A stretch of DNA of 64,000 nt from JAWMQL01 sp033283165. GTDB lineage: Bacteria; Pseudomonadota; Gammaproteobacteria; Pseudomonadales; Halieaceae. This document shows positions 34,171 through 43,762 of this stretch, one piece after another. The notes beneath the pieces are model-generated. The model had not been told where the DNA came from. It worked only from the letters and a program-made list of their open reading frames with translations, and did not search any database. The translations under genes and the position numbers were made by a program. How positions within the stretch are numbered: position 1 is the first letter of the stretch; each line of letters opens with the position of its first letter. The stretch lies in contig JAWMQL010000003.1 of NCBI GenBank assembly GCA_033283165.1, positions 682,001 through 746,000 on the forward strand. Reading direction: 5' to 3'.

Positions 34171-35523
34171 ATGCAGCAGGTGAAAGCCAGATCACAGGAA
34201 AGACTCGAGCAGCTGTCCGAGGCGCTCGACAGCGGCACCCTGCGCGACGTCCGTCGTATGCTGCACAACCTGCCGCCGGCAGACACCGCCCATCTACTTG
34301 AATCCTCCCCGCCCAGGACCCGCCAGGTCCTGTGGCAGATGGTCGAAAACGAGCAACAGGCAGAGGTGCTCAACGAGCTGGGTGACGAGTTGCGCATGCG
34401 TTATCTCAGTGAGATGAATGCCACGGAGTTGGCCGAGCTTGCTGAAAACCTGGATGACGACGATGTCGCCGACATCCTGCAGCAGCTGCCTGACCGGGTC
34501 ACCCGGGAAGTACTCGACGCCATGGACCTCCAGGATCGGATGCGACTGGAACAGGTCCTGACCTATCCGGACGACTGCGCCGGCGGCCTGATGAGCCTGG
34601 ACACCATCACCATCCGCGCCGACCTGACACTGGACGTGGTATTGCGCTACCTGCGGCGGCACACGGATTTACCGGCGATGACCGACACCCTGATCGTGGT
34701 CAATCGCAACGACATCTTCGTCGGCCTGTTGCCGTTGCGGACCCTGCTGGTTTCGGATCCGTCTGCGTCGGTACGAGAGATGATGAACACCGAAGTAGAC
34801 CCCATCCCGGCCAGCATGCCCGACGACGAGGTGGCGCGTCTGTTTGAACGCAACGACTGGGTTTCCGCACCGGTGATCGACGAGCAGCGCAGGCTGCTGG
34901 GCCGGATCACTATCGACGACGTGGTGGATGTCATCCGCGAAGACGCGGACCATTCCCTAATGTCCATGGCCGGACTGGACGAGGACGAAGACACATTTGC
35001 CCCGGTGAGCCAGACGGCGCCGAGGCGGGCTGTCTGGCTCGGGATCAACCTGGTAACCGCGTTTATCGCCGCTTCCACCATCAATATATTCCAGGGGACC
35101 ATCGAGAAGGTGGTGGCCCTGGCGGTACTGATGCCCATCGTCGCATCCATGGGTGGCATTGCAGGCACCCAGACCCTCACGGTCCTGGTACGTGGCCTGG
35201 CGCTGGGACAGGTTCAACCGGGTAACCAGGGCTGGTTGATAAACCGGGAGCTGATTATCGGCCTGATGAACGGCTTCCTGTGGGCGGGTGTGGTTGCAGT
35301 GGCGGCATCCCTGTGGTTCCAGGACTGGCTGATCGGCCTCATTATCGCGGTGGCGATGGTTATCAACCTGACCACAGCCGGCGTCACGGGAGCTGTATTG
35401 CCACTGCTGATGAGGCGCTTTAATGTCGACCCGGCGCTTGCAGGCGGGGTGGTTCTCACCACGGTGACCGACGTGGTGGGTTTTGTTTCGTTCCTCGGAC
35501 TGGCGACCGTGTTCTATGCCTGA
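34171..35523 (+). CDS. mgtE: MgtE-type magnesium transporter
   Basis: Mg2+-gated inner-membrane channel. The 450 residues show the N-terminal helical domain with DLPPAD-like repeats (NLPPADTAHLLESS), the tandem CBS domains (about 140-260, ending GRITIDDVVDVIREDADHS) and five membrane helices in the C-terminal part, including the pore region ASMGGIAGTQTLTVLVRGLALG. The acidic N/CBS region is where Mg2+ closes the channel in characterised MgtE. Confidence 0.95.
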   Translation: MQQVKARSQERLEQLSEALDSGTLRDVRRMLHNLPPADTAHLLESSPPRTRQVLWQMVENEQQAEVLNELGDELRMRYLSEMNATELAELAENLDDDDVADILQQLPDRVTREVLDAMDLQDRMRLEQVLTYPDDCAGGLMSLDTITIRADLTLDVVLRYLRRHTDLPAMTDTLIVVNRNDIFVGLLPLRTLLVSDPSASVREMMNTEVDPIPASMPDDEVARLFERNDWVSAPVIDEQRRLLGRITIDDVVDVIREDADHSLMSMAGLDEDEDTFAPVSQTAPRRAVWLGINLVTAFIAASTINIFQGTIEKVVALAVLMPIVASMGGIAGTQTLTVLVRGLALGQVQPGNQGWLINRELIIGLMNGFLWAGVVAVAASLWFQDWLIGLIIAVAMVINLTTAGVTGAVLPLLMRRFNVDPALAGGVVLTTVTDVVGFVSFLGLATVFYA

Positions 35524-36046
35524 TTACGACGACAGTCCGGAGCAGGAGTTCGAGGGGCCGAGCAAATCCGCACGCAAGCGCCAGATGACGGCACTGCAGG
35601 ACTTGGGCGAGTCACTTACCACGCTGAGCGAGAAACAGCTGGCAAAAGTGCCGATTGAGGACCCACGCCTGCTGGAGGCCATTCGCGAGGCTCGCCGTAT
35701 CCGCAGTAACAGCGCCCGCAAAAGGCAACTCCAGTATGTCGGCAAGTTGATGCGCAGCGTGGACCCGGAGCCGATCCAGGCGGCACTGGACGCGATGCGC
35801 CAGGTTCATCACCGGCAGACCGAAAGCTTTCACGAGCTGGAGCAATTGCGTGAAGCTGTCCTGGTGGCCGGACCGGCGGGCGCGGACCTGGTTCTGCGGC
35901 GCTGGCCCCGGGCTGACCGGCAACAGCTGCGGCAGCTGATCCTGCAACACCAACGCGAACTGAAGGCGGACAAACCACCGACCGCCAGCCGCAAACTGTT
36001 CAGGTACCTGCGTCAGTTGCTGGAGTCGGATCCGGGGCATTCGTAA
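35516..36046 (+). CDS. darP: DarP (YjgA), 50S subunit assembly factor
   Basis: DUF615 protein that binds late 50S precursors. The 176 residues contain the family core SKSARKRQMTALQDLGESL and the basic helices SNSARKRQLQYVGKLMR. The ATG at 35516 overlaps the mgtE stop by 8 bp. The 3' end overlaps the convergent yhdP by 47 bp. Confidence 0.92.
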   Translation: MPDYDDSPEQEFEGPSKSARKRQMTALQDLGESLTTLSEKQLAKVPIEDPRLLEAIREARRIRSNSARKRQLQYVGKLMRSVDPEPIQAALDAMRQVHHRQTESFHELEQLREAVLVAGPAGADLVLRRWPRADRQQLRQLILQHQRELKADKPPTASRKLFRYLRQLLESDPGHS

Positions 36047-39000
36047 TCGCGGGCGCCGTCGCGCTGCTGTCGAGTTCAAGCTCTTCCTCCGCCAGCGGCG
36101 GCTCCGGATCCGGCGCGGGCGCATTATCGACCTCAGCATTGGCCGCCATGCCCGGCAGTTCCACCTGTGAGGCATTGTCAAAGATGCGCGTGAAGGTAAC
36201 CTCGGGGTTATTCCAGGATCCAGTCACCGAGTAGACGCCACTGGACAGGCGACTGAATTCATCCTCGAACAACTTGCTGACCACAAAAACTCCCGCGGCG
36301 ACCGGTAACCCGGCGGTCAGTGCGGCGACCCAGGGCAGGTTATTGGCCACCGGCAGGGTCACCACCAGTTCACCGTTGAGTGACCGCTGTTCAACATCGG
36401 TCAGGCCGGTAAACTGGAACGCGCTGGAACTGCCCAGAACCTTCAGTTCCTCGACCTCGATGGTGCCCCGGTGAAAGTGCAGGTCGCCATCCAGGCTGTG
36501 GAAGGGCACGCCGGTTTCAAACATCTGGGTCAGGCTCAGCCGGGAAACAATGTCAGTCAGGTTGAGAATACTTACCACCCGCAGCGCACCGGAGGTACCG
36601 GCGGACGTGTTACGAAATGCCCCGCCCTCAATGCCCAGGTCCAGGCGCCCGGCACTGCCGGCCAGGCTGAAAGCCGCCGGACTGCCCGGCCAGTCAAGCG
36701 CCAGTTCGGCGCGGCCGGATTTCGTTTCCAGTATCTTCTCATAACCGAAGCTTTCCAGGGTGTCGCCCAGGTCCTCGAAATTCAGGACCAGCTGGAGATC
36801 GCTGCTCGTACCCTGGTTCGCCTCACGCCAGACGAGCAACGCAGGCGACGCCTCATCCACCGCCATACCGGCCAGGGTGCCGCGAATATTCGCGGCCCGT
36901 ATCTCTCCGGCACCGGACAACAGGTCGAACTGCAGCTCCCCCAGGGAACGGCCGCCGCGGTGGAGCCCGCCCAGCCGCACGACCATATCCGGCAAAGTCG
37001 GCAGGTGATCGCCACTGATCCCACCCAGGGGGTCGGGAGACTCGATTTTTCCTGCCGCTGGTGGTGGCGCCACCTCCGGGTCACCCGGCGGGAACAGCCC
37101 ATCGAGTTCCAGGTAGCTGACATCCAGTTTGCCCGGCAGGCCCTCACCGGGCAGTTCCAGTGCGCCTCGCAGCCAGGGCATTTCCAGCTCTGCCGACCAG
37201 GCCCCGAAGTCGTAGCTCAGGTCCACCAGCAGATCCTGCCACTCGCGCCCCATCAACTCGGCCCGGCCGGCATACAGGCTTTCAATACTCAGGCTGGGAC
37301 CGCCGCCCATCTTCTCCTCGACCTGTGTATCCTCCGGAACCGGGCCGTAGGACAGGTACTGGCGAACAAAATCCAGGCACTGGTCAACATTGACCCGCTC
37401 CACCGCCCCGGCAATGCGGATGAATCCGGGCAGCAAGTCTGGCGGTTCCTGTCCGAAGGCAAGCGAGGCACTGTTGAACTCTCCCCCGCCGGCATCCAGG
37501 TCCAGGTACAGCGCTTTATCCAGCGACATGCGCAGGGGTCCCAGCCCCTCGGCCAGCGTGGTGTCGAGCTGGAAATCGCGCAGCTCCTCAGCCGTTTTAC
37601 CCCAGGGTTCTGGCAGGTCCAGGCTGACGCCCTCGAGTGCGCTGCTGATCGCCAGTCGCGGCGCTGCCCTCGGCGCAACGGTCACGGTCACCGCAACCCC
37701 GGCCTCACCCGCCGCCAGGGAGAGTGGCTGCAGTTGCAGCCAGTCCTGCACCGCAGCGATCGGAATTCGGCTCTGCAGATCGATATCCAGGACCGTATTC
37801 CCCGGGGTATAGCCACGGTCGCCCGCCGGGTCCACAGGTCGTTGCCGTAACTGCGCTGTCAGTGGCCGTCCCCAGATCTGTCCCGCCAGCTGCCGGGAGC
37901 TGAAGCCGTCCTCGCCGCTGTATTTGAAATCTCCGTTCACGTGTTCCACGGTCAGGCCACCCGGCTGGATACCCAGCGTCACGTCCTGCCAGCGGGTGGC
38001 TACCTCGACCTGTTGCAGCTCGCCGTTGCCCGCCAGCGCCAGCTCCAGGAACAGGTCAGCTTCGAGGCCGCCTGTTGCGTTCCAGTCGTCGAAGGCATGC
38101 CCGACCAGGTCGCCCAGCGGTGACTCATTGACTATTTTCAAGCCGTCGGCCGCACTGCCCTCGATGTCAGCCCGGGCTGCCAGCAGCATGCGCCCGGCGG
38201 GATCGCGCCAGGCCTCGACAGAGAGTTGCTCGGCAATCGCATCGTAGAACCTGGCGCGCTCAGCCCATACACTGACCTCGAAGTCGTCGACCAGGACTGT
38301 CCCGGTTTCCACCCTGGCTGACGGCCACCTGGGATGAAACGTCAGGCTCGTATCCTCGAGGTTGAAAAACAATTGCACGGTGCGCAAATCCGTCTGGCCA
38401 TGCCGCAGGCTGCCGCGCCACAGAAAGGCACCGTCCCTGACATGGCCGTCACCAACGCTGCTGGCCAGCCAGTCCAGTAAGGAGGACGGCAGAATGTAGG
38501 GCAGGTACTTGCTGCGGTACATGGGATGGGAGTCCCGCAGACCCACCAGCAGATCCATTTCGACACCCGCCGGGGTCTTGGTACGGGGTATATCCAGACC
38601 GAACAGGGCCCGCGCGGTACCCTCCAGGGCCGTGGCGGTGATGGGACCGCTATCGAGGAAAATGGATGCCTGGTCCCAACCGATCCTGAGACTGCCATAG
38701 ACCTCGTCGAAAAACAGGGGATCGAGATATACGGTAGGAAAATGCAAGCTGAATTGCCGGCTGTCCAGCTGTATTACTCCACCACCCTCCCCCAGCGCGA
38801 CATGGCCGCGAGCACCACTGACCCCGGGGGCACCTCGCCAGGACTCCAGTGCAAGTCGGTCGAAATTTGCCGCCAGCTTCCAATGCCTGGCAGGCTCACT
38901 GCGGTCCGCCAGGGTCAGTTCCAGCCGTTCGAGTTCACCCCGGGGGTCGAGCACGGCAAAGACCTCACGCAGGGCCTCCGGGATACTGCCCACGCTTTGG

Positions 39001-40061
39001 ACCAGCTGACCGACGCCATCCAGGGGCAGGCCCTGGGCGCGCAGGCGCAGGGAGTCACCCCAGCTGTCGACTTGCAGCCGATCCACGGCCAGCTCTGCCT
39101 GGCCCTGCCGCAGCCACAGGTCTTCGGCAAAGAGCAGCCAGTGATTATCGTGACTGACCAGGCGGGTTACCGCGGTCAGCTGGTCCAGTGGCAACTGCCA
39201 GTCAGAGCCGGGCACATTGAGCAGAAGGTGATTGGCCGCAACCCTGGCCGCCGCCCCCGGTTGACCGCGATCCCAATCAAGCCAGAGTTCCAGTTCCAGC
39301 TCGCCGCGCGGATCAAGTTCATCCAGCAGGCCCCCAGCCGGGACCAGGTTGTGCAACAATTCCAGTTGCAACAGTTCAAAGTCCAGGTATAACCGGCCGC
39401 TGAACTGTGCCGGCTCAAAAGGATTGCCAACGCCCCGGGCAGCCAGGTCGATTTTATTGCCGTCACTGGACAGCAACTGGGCGCGCAAGGAACGCTGGCT
39501 GCCCTCCCGCAGCAGGTCCAGGTCCAGTGTCAGCTCGCGTTGTTCCCGACCGGCGAGATCGACCTCCAGAGCCAGATTCGATACCGAGATATGATGCAGG
39601 TTGAGCACGAAGGAGCGGGCCCAGCTGGCCAGCGTTCCGTCGCCGGCGTCGAAACCTTTCAGGGTCAAGCGCCCCTGGTCGCTGAGATCTGCCCAGAGTG
39701 TGAGTCCATCGAGGTGGACCCGGGTAAACTGCAGGGAACGGCTGAGCAGACTGCTCCAGACATCGACGGCGATACGCCCCTGGGAGAGGGCTACAGGATT
39801 ATCACCCAGGTCCGGGTGGGACAGGGTGACATCCTGAAGTACCAGTTCCGGGGTGAAGCCGACCCAGCCTCCTGTCACAGCCCGGGCCTCCACGGCGAAG
39901 GGTACCCGGTTGTTCACCACAGCGAGAATCTCCCGATGGAAGGAACCCACATTGGAGAGTACCAGGCGACCGAAACTGACGTAGATGGCAAGCACCACGA
40001 TCACCCCAACCAGGGCGATCCACAGCACACTGCTCAACTTGTGAAAAAAGGAATTTTCCAA
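36000..40061 (-). CDS. yhdP: YhdP, AsmA-like lipid-transport protein
   Basis: Very large inner-membrane-anchored periplasmic protein; in E. coli YhdP with TamB and YdbH moves phospholipid to the outer membrane. The 1353 residues have one N-terminal helix (about 12-34), then a long beta-rich DUF3971 region and a C-terminal AsmA-like part. The start is TTG at 40061, close to a purine-rich GGAAAAGAGA. In many relatives rng lies between maf and yhdP; here it does not. Confidence 0.92.
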   Translation of the reverse strand: MENSFFHKLSSVLWIALVGVIVVLAIYVSFGRLVLSNVGSFHREILAVVNNRVPFAVEARAVTGGWVGFTPELVLQDVTLSHPDLGDNPVALSQGRIAVDVWSSLLSRSLQFTRVHLDGLTLWADLSDQGRLTLKGFDAGDGTLASWARSFVLNLHHISVSNLALEVDLAGREQRELTLDLDLLREGSQRSLRAQLLSSDGNKIDLAARGVGNPFEPAQFSGRLYLDFELLQLELLHNLVPAGGLLDELDPRGELELELWLDWDRGQPGAAARVAANHLLLNVPGSDWQLPLDQLTAVTRLVSHDNHWLLFAEDLWLRQGQAELAVDRLQVDSWGDSLRLRAQGLPLDGVGQLVQSVGSIPEALREVFAVLDPRGELERLELTLADRSEPARHWKLAANFDRLALESWRGAPGVSGARGHVALGEGGGVIQLDSRQFSLHFPTVYLDPLFFDEVYGSLRIGWDQASIFLDSGPITATALEGTARALFGLDIPRTKTPAGVEMDLLVGLRDSHPMYRSKYLPYILPSSLLDWLASSVGDGHVRDGAFLWRGSLRHGQTDLRTVQLFFNLEDTSLTFHPRWPSARVETGTVLVDDFEVSVWAERARFYDAIAEQLSVEAWRDPAGRMLLAARADIEGSAADGLKIVNESPLGDLVGHAFDDWNATGGLEADLFLELALAGNGELQQVEVATRWQDVTLGIQPGGLTVEHVNGDFKYSGEDGFSSRQLAGQIWGRPLTAQLRQRPVDPAGDRGYTPGNTVLDIDLQSRIPIAAVQDWLQLQPLSLAAGEAGVAVTVTVAPRAAPRLAISSALEGVSLDLPEPWGKTAEELRDFQLDTTLAEGLGPLRMSLDKALYLDLDAGGGEFNSASLAFGQEPPDLLPGFIRIAGAVERVNVDQCLDFVRQYLSYGPVPEDTQVEEKMGGGPSLSIESLYAGRAELMGREWQDLLVDLSYDFGAWSAELEMPWLRGALELPGEGLPGKLDVSYLELDGLFPPGDPEVAPPPAAGKIESPDPLGGISGDHLPTLPDMVVRLGGLHRGGRSLGELQFDLLSGAGEIRAANIRGTLAGMAVDEASPALLVWREANQGTSSDLQLVLNFEDLGDTLESFGYEKILETKSGRAELALDWPGSPAAFSLAGSAGRLDLGIEGGAFRNTSAGTSGALRVVSILNLTDIVSRLSLTQMFETGVPFHSLDGDLHFHRGTIEVEELKVLGSSSAFQFTGLTDVEQRSLNGELVVTLPVANNLPWVAALTAGLPVAAGVFVVSKLFEDEFSRLSSGVYSVTGSWNNPEVTFTRIFDNASQVELPGMAANAEVDNAPAPDPEPPLAEEELELDSSATAPAITNAPDPTPATDAGT

Positions 40062-40217
40062 TCTCTTTTCCGGGTCACATCGGTACGGGCCGACTCTCTG
40101 GTTTAGAGCGATTCGCTGTCAAAGCGTTCCGGTCGACACAGCGGCGGGATCGCAGGCCCTAGGGTAACATTTTCGCCCACCCGAATTACCGCCCGGTGAA
40201 CATGGCGCGATGAGGCT

Positions 40218-40811
40218 TTACTGCGGTGGCCGTTCAAGGACCGTTTTGATCCGGTGGCGCTTGAGCAATTGCCATGTCTCACTGAGGGGTAAACCAACCA
40301 CGTTGCTGTAGCTGCCCTCGATGGCGCAAACCAGCGCTCCGCCGAGGCCCTGTATGCCATAGGCGCCGGCCTTGTCCATCGGCTCGCCGGTGGCCACGTA
40401 AGCCTCGCACAGTTCGCGCTGCAGGGGCAGGAAGCGCACCGTCGTCTGCACCCGCAGTGTTTCCGTCACCACCCCGTCACACAGGCTGACGGCAGTCATG
40501 ACCTGGTGCTCTCGACCCCCCAGTTGCAGCAACATTTCGACGGCTGCCACCGCGTCAGCCGGCTTACCGAGGATATCACCGTCCAGCACGACGGTGGTAT
40601 CTGCCGCCAGCACCGGCAGGCCATCGCTGCAGGCGAGGGCCGCTACGGTCGCGGCCTTGGCCGTCGCGATGCGCTCCACATAATGTTGCGGCGTTTCACC
40701 CGGCAGGGCATTCTCGTCGATATGGGCGGGCTCGACCCGGTATTGCAGGCGCAGCTGATCCAGCAGTTCGCGGCGCCGGGGTGAGGCGGAAGCCAGAATC
40801 AGGACGGCCAT
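40218..40811 (-). CDS. maf: Maf/YhdE nucleotide pyrophosphatase
   Basis: House-cleaning hydrolase of the YhdE type acting on dTTP/UTP and modified nucleotides. The 197 residues have the Maf N-terminus LILASASPRRRELLDQL, the Asp motif LAADTTVVLDG and the C-terminal DKAGAYGIQGLGGALV with GSYSNVVGLPL. It starts directly after the mreD stop. Confidence 0.94.
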   Translation of the reverse strand: MAVLILASASPRRRELLDQLRLQYRVEPAHIDENALPGETPQHYVERIATAKAATVAALACSDGLPVLAADTTVVLDGDILGKPADAVAAVEMLLQLGGREHQVMTAVSLCDGVVTETLRVQTTVRFLPLQRELCEAYVATGEPMDKAGAYGIQGLGGALVCAIEGSYSNVVGLPLSETWQLLKRHRIKTVLERPPQ

Positions 40812-41300
40812 TCAGGTGACCCGTAAAGCGCGACGAATCTGCCGCAGGTAGTGCAGCACCAGCGGCCACAGCAGGGCACTGGTCACGGCGGGTAATAAAA
40901 ACAGCAGGGATTGCGCCCCCAGCCCCTGCAGGTTCTGCACCCACTGGCAGATGAGCTGGTTGATACCGATCAGGACAAACACGACCCCGCACTGCTGCGC
41001 CAGGCTGTAAACCCGCAGGCGCTGGTACAGCGCCAGTGACAGCAGCGCCACGACCACCAGGGCAAAGGCGTTCTGGCCCAGTACCGCTCCCTCCAGGGCA
41101 TCGAGAAAGATCCCTAGCAGCAGTGCGCTTAACATCCCTACCCGGTGTGGCAGGGCAATGCACCAATAGATCAGAGAAAGTGTGACAAACTCCGGCCGCG
41201 CCCACAGTAGCCAGGCGGGCAACGGCAAAACCGCCAGAACAAATGCCAGCAGAAAGGTGAGCAGAATCACCCAGTATCCGTGCGCCTCCGGTGCCACCAT
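40812..41300 (-). CDS. mreD: MreD, rod-shape membrane protein
   Basis: Polytopic subunit of the elongasome that binds MreC. The 162 residues hold about five hydrophobic helices and the family stretch LGIFLDALEGAVLGQNAFALV. The ATG is three bases after the mreC stop. Confidence 0.93.
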   Translation of the reverse strand: MVAPEAHGYWVILLTFLLAFVLAVLPLPAWLLWARPEFVTLSLIYWCIALPHRVGMLSALLLGIFLDALEGAVLGQNAFALVVVALLSLALYQRLRVYSLAQQCGVVFVLIGINQLICQWVQNLQGLGAQSLLFLLPAVTSALLWPLVLHYLRQIRRALRVT

Positions 41301-41303
41301 ATC

Positions 41304-42140
41304 TCAGCGCCCCGGGGTGTGCGCGCCTGAGAACACCAGCAGGACGTGGCGGCTGCGATCGAGCGCGGCACTGGGCCGGGCCAGGATATCGGCAAACGGC
41401 TGCCCGGGATCGCGTTCGATGGACGTCACTTCCGCCACCGGATAACCTACCGGGAAGCGTCCACCCAGTCCGGACGTTACCAGCAGATCACCCTCGCGAA
41501 TATCGGTGGTGGCGGACACATGGTGTATTTCAAGGCTGCCCAGCATTCCCGTCCCCTCGGCGATGGCGCGCACTCCGTTGCGGTTGATCTGGACCGGGAT
41601 GGAGTGGGTCGAGTCGGTGATCAACAGGGCGCGGGACGTGAACTGGCTGACCTCCACCACCTGGCCCATGAGCCCGCCCGAGTCGATCAGCGGCTGGCCG
41701 ACATAGACGCCGTCGGCTGCACCCTTGTCCAACACCAGCTGGTGACGCATGGGATCCGGCGATACGCCCACCAGTTCGGCGACCAGCACGTCGTCGCGCA
41801 GCAGGGCGGTAGAGTTGAGCAGCGCCTTGAGACGCACATTTTCGGCCTGGAGCGAAGCCATCTGTTGCGATCGGCCCTGCAGCACGAGATTCTCCATCCG
41901 CAAGCGCTCGTTGTCCTCGACCAGGCTGCCGCGACTGCGCAGGTTGTACTCCTGCCACTCGGCGACACGGGATGGGATGTCCGCGACCCAGTATACCGGG
42001 GCGGCCAGTGTATCCAGCAGTGACCGCGTGGTCTCCAGGCTCCGGTAGCGCAGGTCAGCGACAATCAGGCCGAGAATTACCAGGGTGACCAGCCCGATTC
42101 GCAGGCCCAGGTGGGATTCCTTGACGAACAGCGGTTTGAT
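41304..42140 (-). CDS. mreC: MreC, rod-shape periplasmic scaffold (apparent ATC start)
   Basis: Bitopic protein linking MreB, MreD, RodA and PBP2. The full frame of 278 residues reads (I)KPLFVKESHLGLRIGL, then one membrane helix (about 12-30), a coiled coil (about 60-95) and the beta domain (LVGVSPDPMRHQLVLDKG onward). Between the in-frame stop upstream and about codon 80 there is no ATG, GTG or TTG. The family-conserved first codon is ATC (42140-42138), with AGGAG five bases upstream. The only canonical starts (TTG 41903, ATG 41897) would delete the membrane anchor. ATC initiation or a base error (ATG to ATC) are the alternatives. Confidence 0.9.
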   Translation of the reverse strand: MKPLFVKESHLGLRIGLVTLVILGLIVADLRYRSLETTRSLLDTLAAPVYWVADIPSRVAEWQEYNLRSRGSLVEDNERLRMENLVLQGRSQQMASLQAENVRLKALLNSTALLRDDVLVAELVGVSPDPMRHQLVLDKGAADGVYVGQPLIDSGGLMGQVVEVSQFTSRALLITDSTHSIPVQINRNGVRAIAEGTGMLGSLEIHHVSATTDIREGDLLVTSGLGGRFPVGYPVAEVTSIERDPGQPFADILARPSAALDRSRHVLLVFSGAHTPGR

Positions 42141-42183
42141 GGTCGCTCCTACGTCGTATGGTGATCCGGGCTACGCGACCGAC

Positions 42184-43221
42184 TTACTCGGTAGACAGCA
42201 GATCGATGGTATGACGGTCCATGCGCTCCATTGCCATGCCGCCGCCACGGGCGACACAGGTCAGCGGGTCTTCCGCCACGATTACCGGCAGACCTGTTTC
42301 TTCCGAAATCAAACGATCCAGGTCTCGCAACAGGGCTCCGCCGCCGGTCAATACGATACCACTTTCAGCGATATCGGCTGCAAGTTCTGGCGGTGACTGC
42401 TCCAGAGCCAGCTTCACCGCCTGTACTATGGAGGACAGGGGATCCTGCAGGGCCTCGAGGATTTCGTCGGAGTTGAGGGTGAAACTGCGCGGGACGCCTT
42501 CGGCCAGGTTGCGACCGCGCACATCGATTTCCCGCAGTTCGGAGCCTGCGAAGGCACAGCCCACTTCCTGCTTGATGCGCTCCGCGGTGGCATCGCCGAT
42601 CAAGCTGCCGTAGCGACGCCTGACGTGAGACACGATGGCCTCGTCGAAGCGGTCGCCGCCGACCCGGACAGAGTCACGGTACACCACGCCATTCAGGGAT
42701 ATGATGGCTATTTCAGTGGTCCCGCCGCCGACATCGACCACCATACAGCCGGTGGCTTCTTCCACATCCAGACCGGCGCCGATAGCGGCGGCCATCGGTT
42801 CCTCTATCAGGCGAACCTCACGCGCACCGGCGCTCATGGCCGACTCCCGGATAGCACGCCTTTCCACCTGGGTTGACATACAGGGTACACAGATCAGCAC
42901 ACGCGGACTGGGCCGGATAAAGCGCGTTTCATGCACCTTGGCGATGAAGTGCTGCAGCATCTTCTCGGTAACCAGGAAGTCCGCGATAACGCCGTCCTTG
43001 AGCGGACGGATGGCGGTGATGTTGCCTGGTGTACGGCCGAGCATACGCTTGGCCTCGGTTCCCACGGCTTCGATCGTTTTCTGACCATTGTGAACCCGGA
43101 TGGCGACCACGGAGGGCTCATCGAGGATGATACCCTTATCGCGCACATAGATGAGCGTGTTGGCGGTGCCCAGATCTATCGAGAGATCGTTGGAAAACAC
43201 TCCCCACAGTTTTTTCAGCAT
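42184..43221 (-). CDS. mreB: MreB, bacterial actin
   Basis: Filament-forming ATPase that positions lateral wall synthesis. The 345 residues contain phosphate 1 IDLGTANTLIY, phosphate 2 VVDVGGGTTEIAI and the adenosine loop VLTGGGALLRDLD. The N-terminus MLKKLWGVFSN is the usual amphipathic membrane-binding segment. First gene of mreBCD, 43 bp before mreC. A short inverted repeat (GTTCCC at 43254, GGGAAC at 43263) lies in its leader. Confidence 0.97.
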   Translation of the reverse strand: MLKKLWGVFSNDLSIDLGTANTLIYVRDKGIILDEPSVVAIRVHNGQKTIEAVGTEAKRMLGRTPGNITAIRPLKDGVIADFLVTEKMLQHFIAKVHETRFIRPSPRVLICVPCMSTQVERRAIRESAMSAGAREVRLIEEPMAAAIGAGLDVEEATGCMVVDVGGGTTEIAIISLNGVVYRDSVRVGGDRFDEAIVSHVRRRYGSLIGDATAERIKQEVGCAFAGSELREIDVRGRNLAEGVPRSFTLNSDEILEALQDPLSSIVQAVKLALEQSPPELAADIAESGIVLTGGGALLRDLDRLISEETGLPVIVAEDPLTCVARGGGMAMERMDRHTIDLLSTE

Positions 43222-43450
43222 TAATGTAACTACCTTGTGACTACCACTGGTCGGTTCCCCTTGGGAACACTTGCCCCATCGGTCGGTCCCCGGCCCTGAA
43301 CGGCCACGATTCGGGGCGACCTCGGCCTTATTTCTACGGCCTTATTGTAATCGGGGCACTGTATCAACCGCGGGGATTTTGGGCAAGGAACAAATGTGAT
43401 AAGTTTACGCCCCCGTCGCCACTCCGGCGGCTGTCACCGGTTTTCACAGC

Positions 43451-43738
43451 ATGGCTATAGAGCAGGACGAGATAGAAAAAATCGCGGAGCTGGCGCGCAT
43501 CCGCATTGACGGCGACCAGGTACCCGAGGTCACCCAGCGCATCACGGAAATTCTGGCCATGGTGGACCGGCTGCAGGCCGCCGACACCGCGGGCGTGGAA
43601 CCCCTGGCCAACCCGCTGGATGCCATCCAGCGCCTGCGGGCAGATGAGGTTACCGAGTCCAACCGCCGGGAGGACTTCCAGGCTATCGCCCCGGCAGTAG
43701 AGAATGGACTCTACCTCGTACCCAGGGTGATCGAATAA
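43451..43738 (+). CDS. gatC: GatC, amidotransferase subunit C
   Basis: Small subunit that stabilises GatA in the Asp/Glu-tRNA amidotransferase, which makes Gln-tRNA and/or Asn-tRNA by transamidation. The 95 residues match the family (EIEKIAELARIRI, then ENGLYLVPRVIE). It diverges from mreB with a 229-bp gap in which I see no strong promoter. Confidence 0.94.
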   Translation: MAIEQDEIEKIAELARIRIDGDQVPEVTQRITEILAMVDRLQAADTAGVEPLANPLDAIQRLRADEVTESNRREDFQAIAPAVENGLYLVPRVIE

Positions 43739-43762
43739 CCAGCGCTGACAGGATCGGAATAC

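Noticed and set aside
41304..41903. A shorter mreC starting at TTG 41903 or ATG 41897
   Set aside because: It would lose the membrane helix and half the coiled coil that every MreC has, and no ribosome-binding site precedes it. The upstream 79 codons are open and family-like.
43222..43450. Promoters for mreB and gatC in their divergent gap
   Set aside because: Only weak hexamers with poor spacing could be found on either strand, so no site is called.
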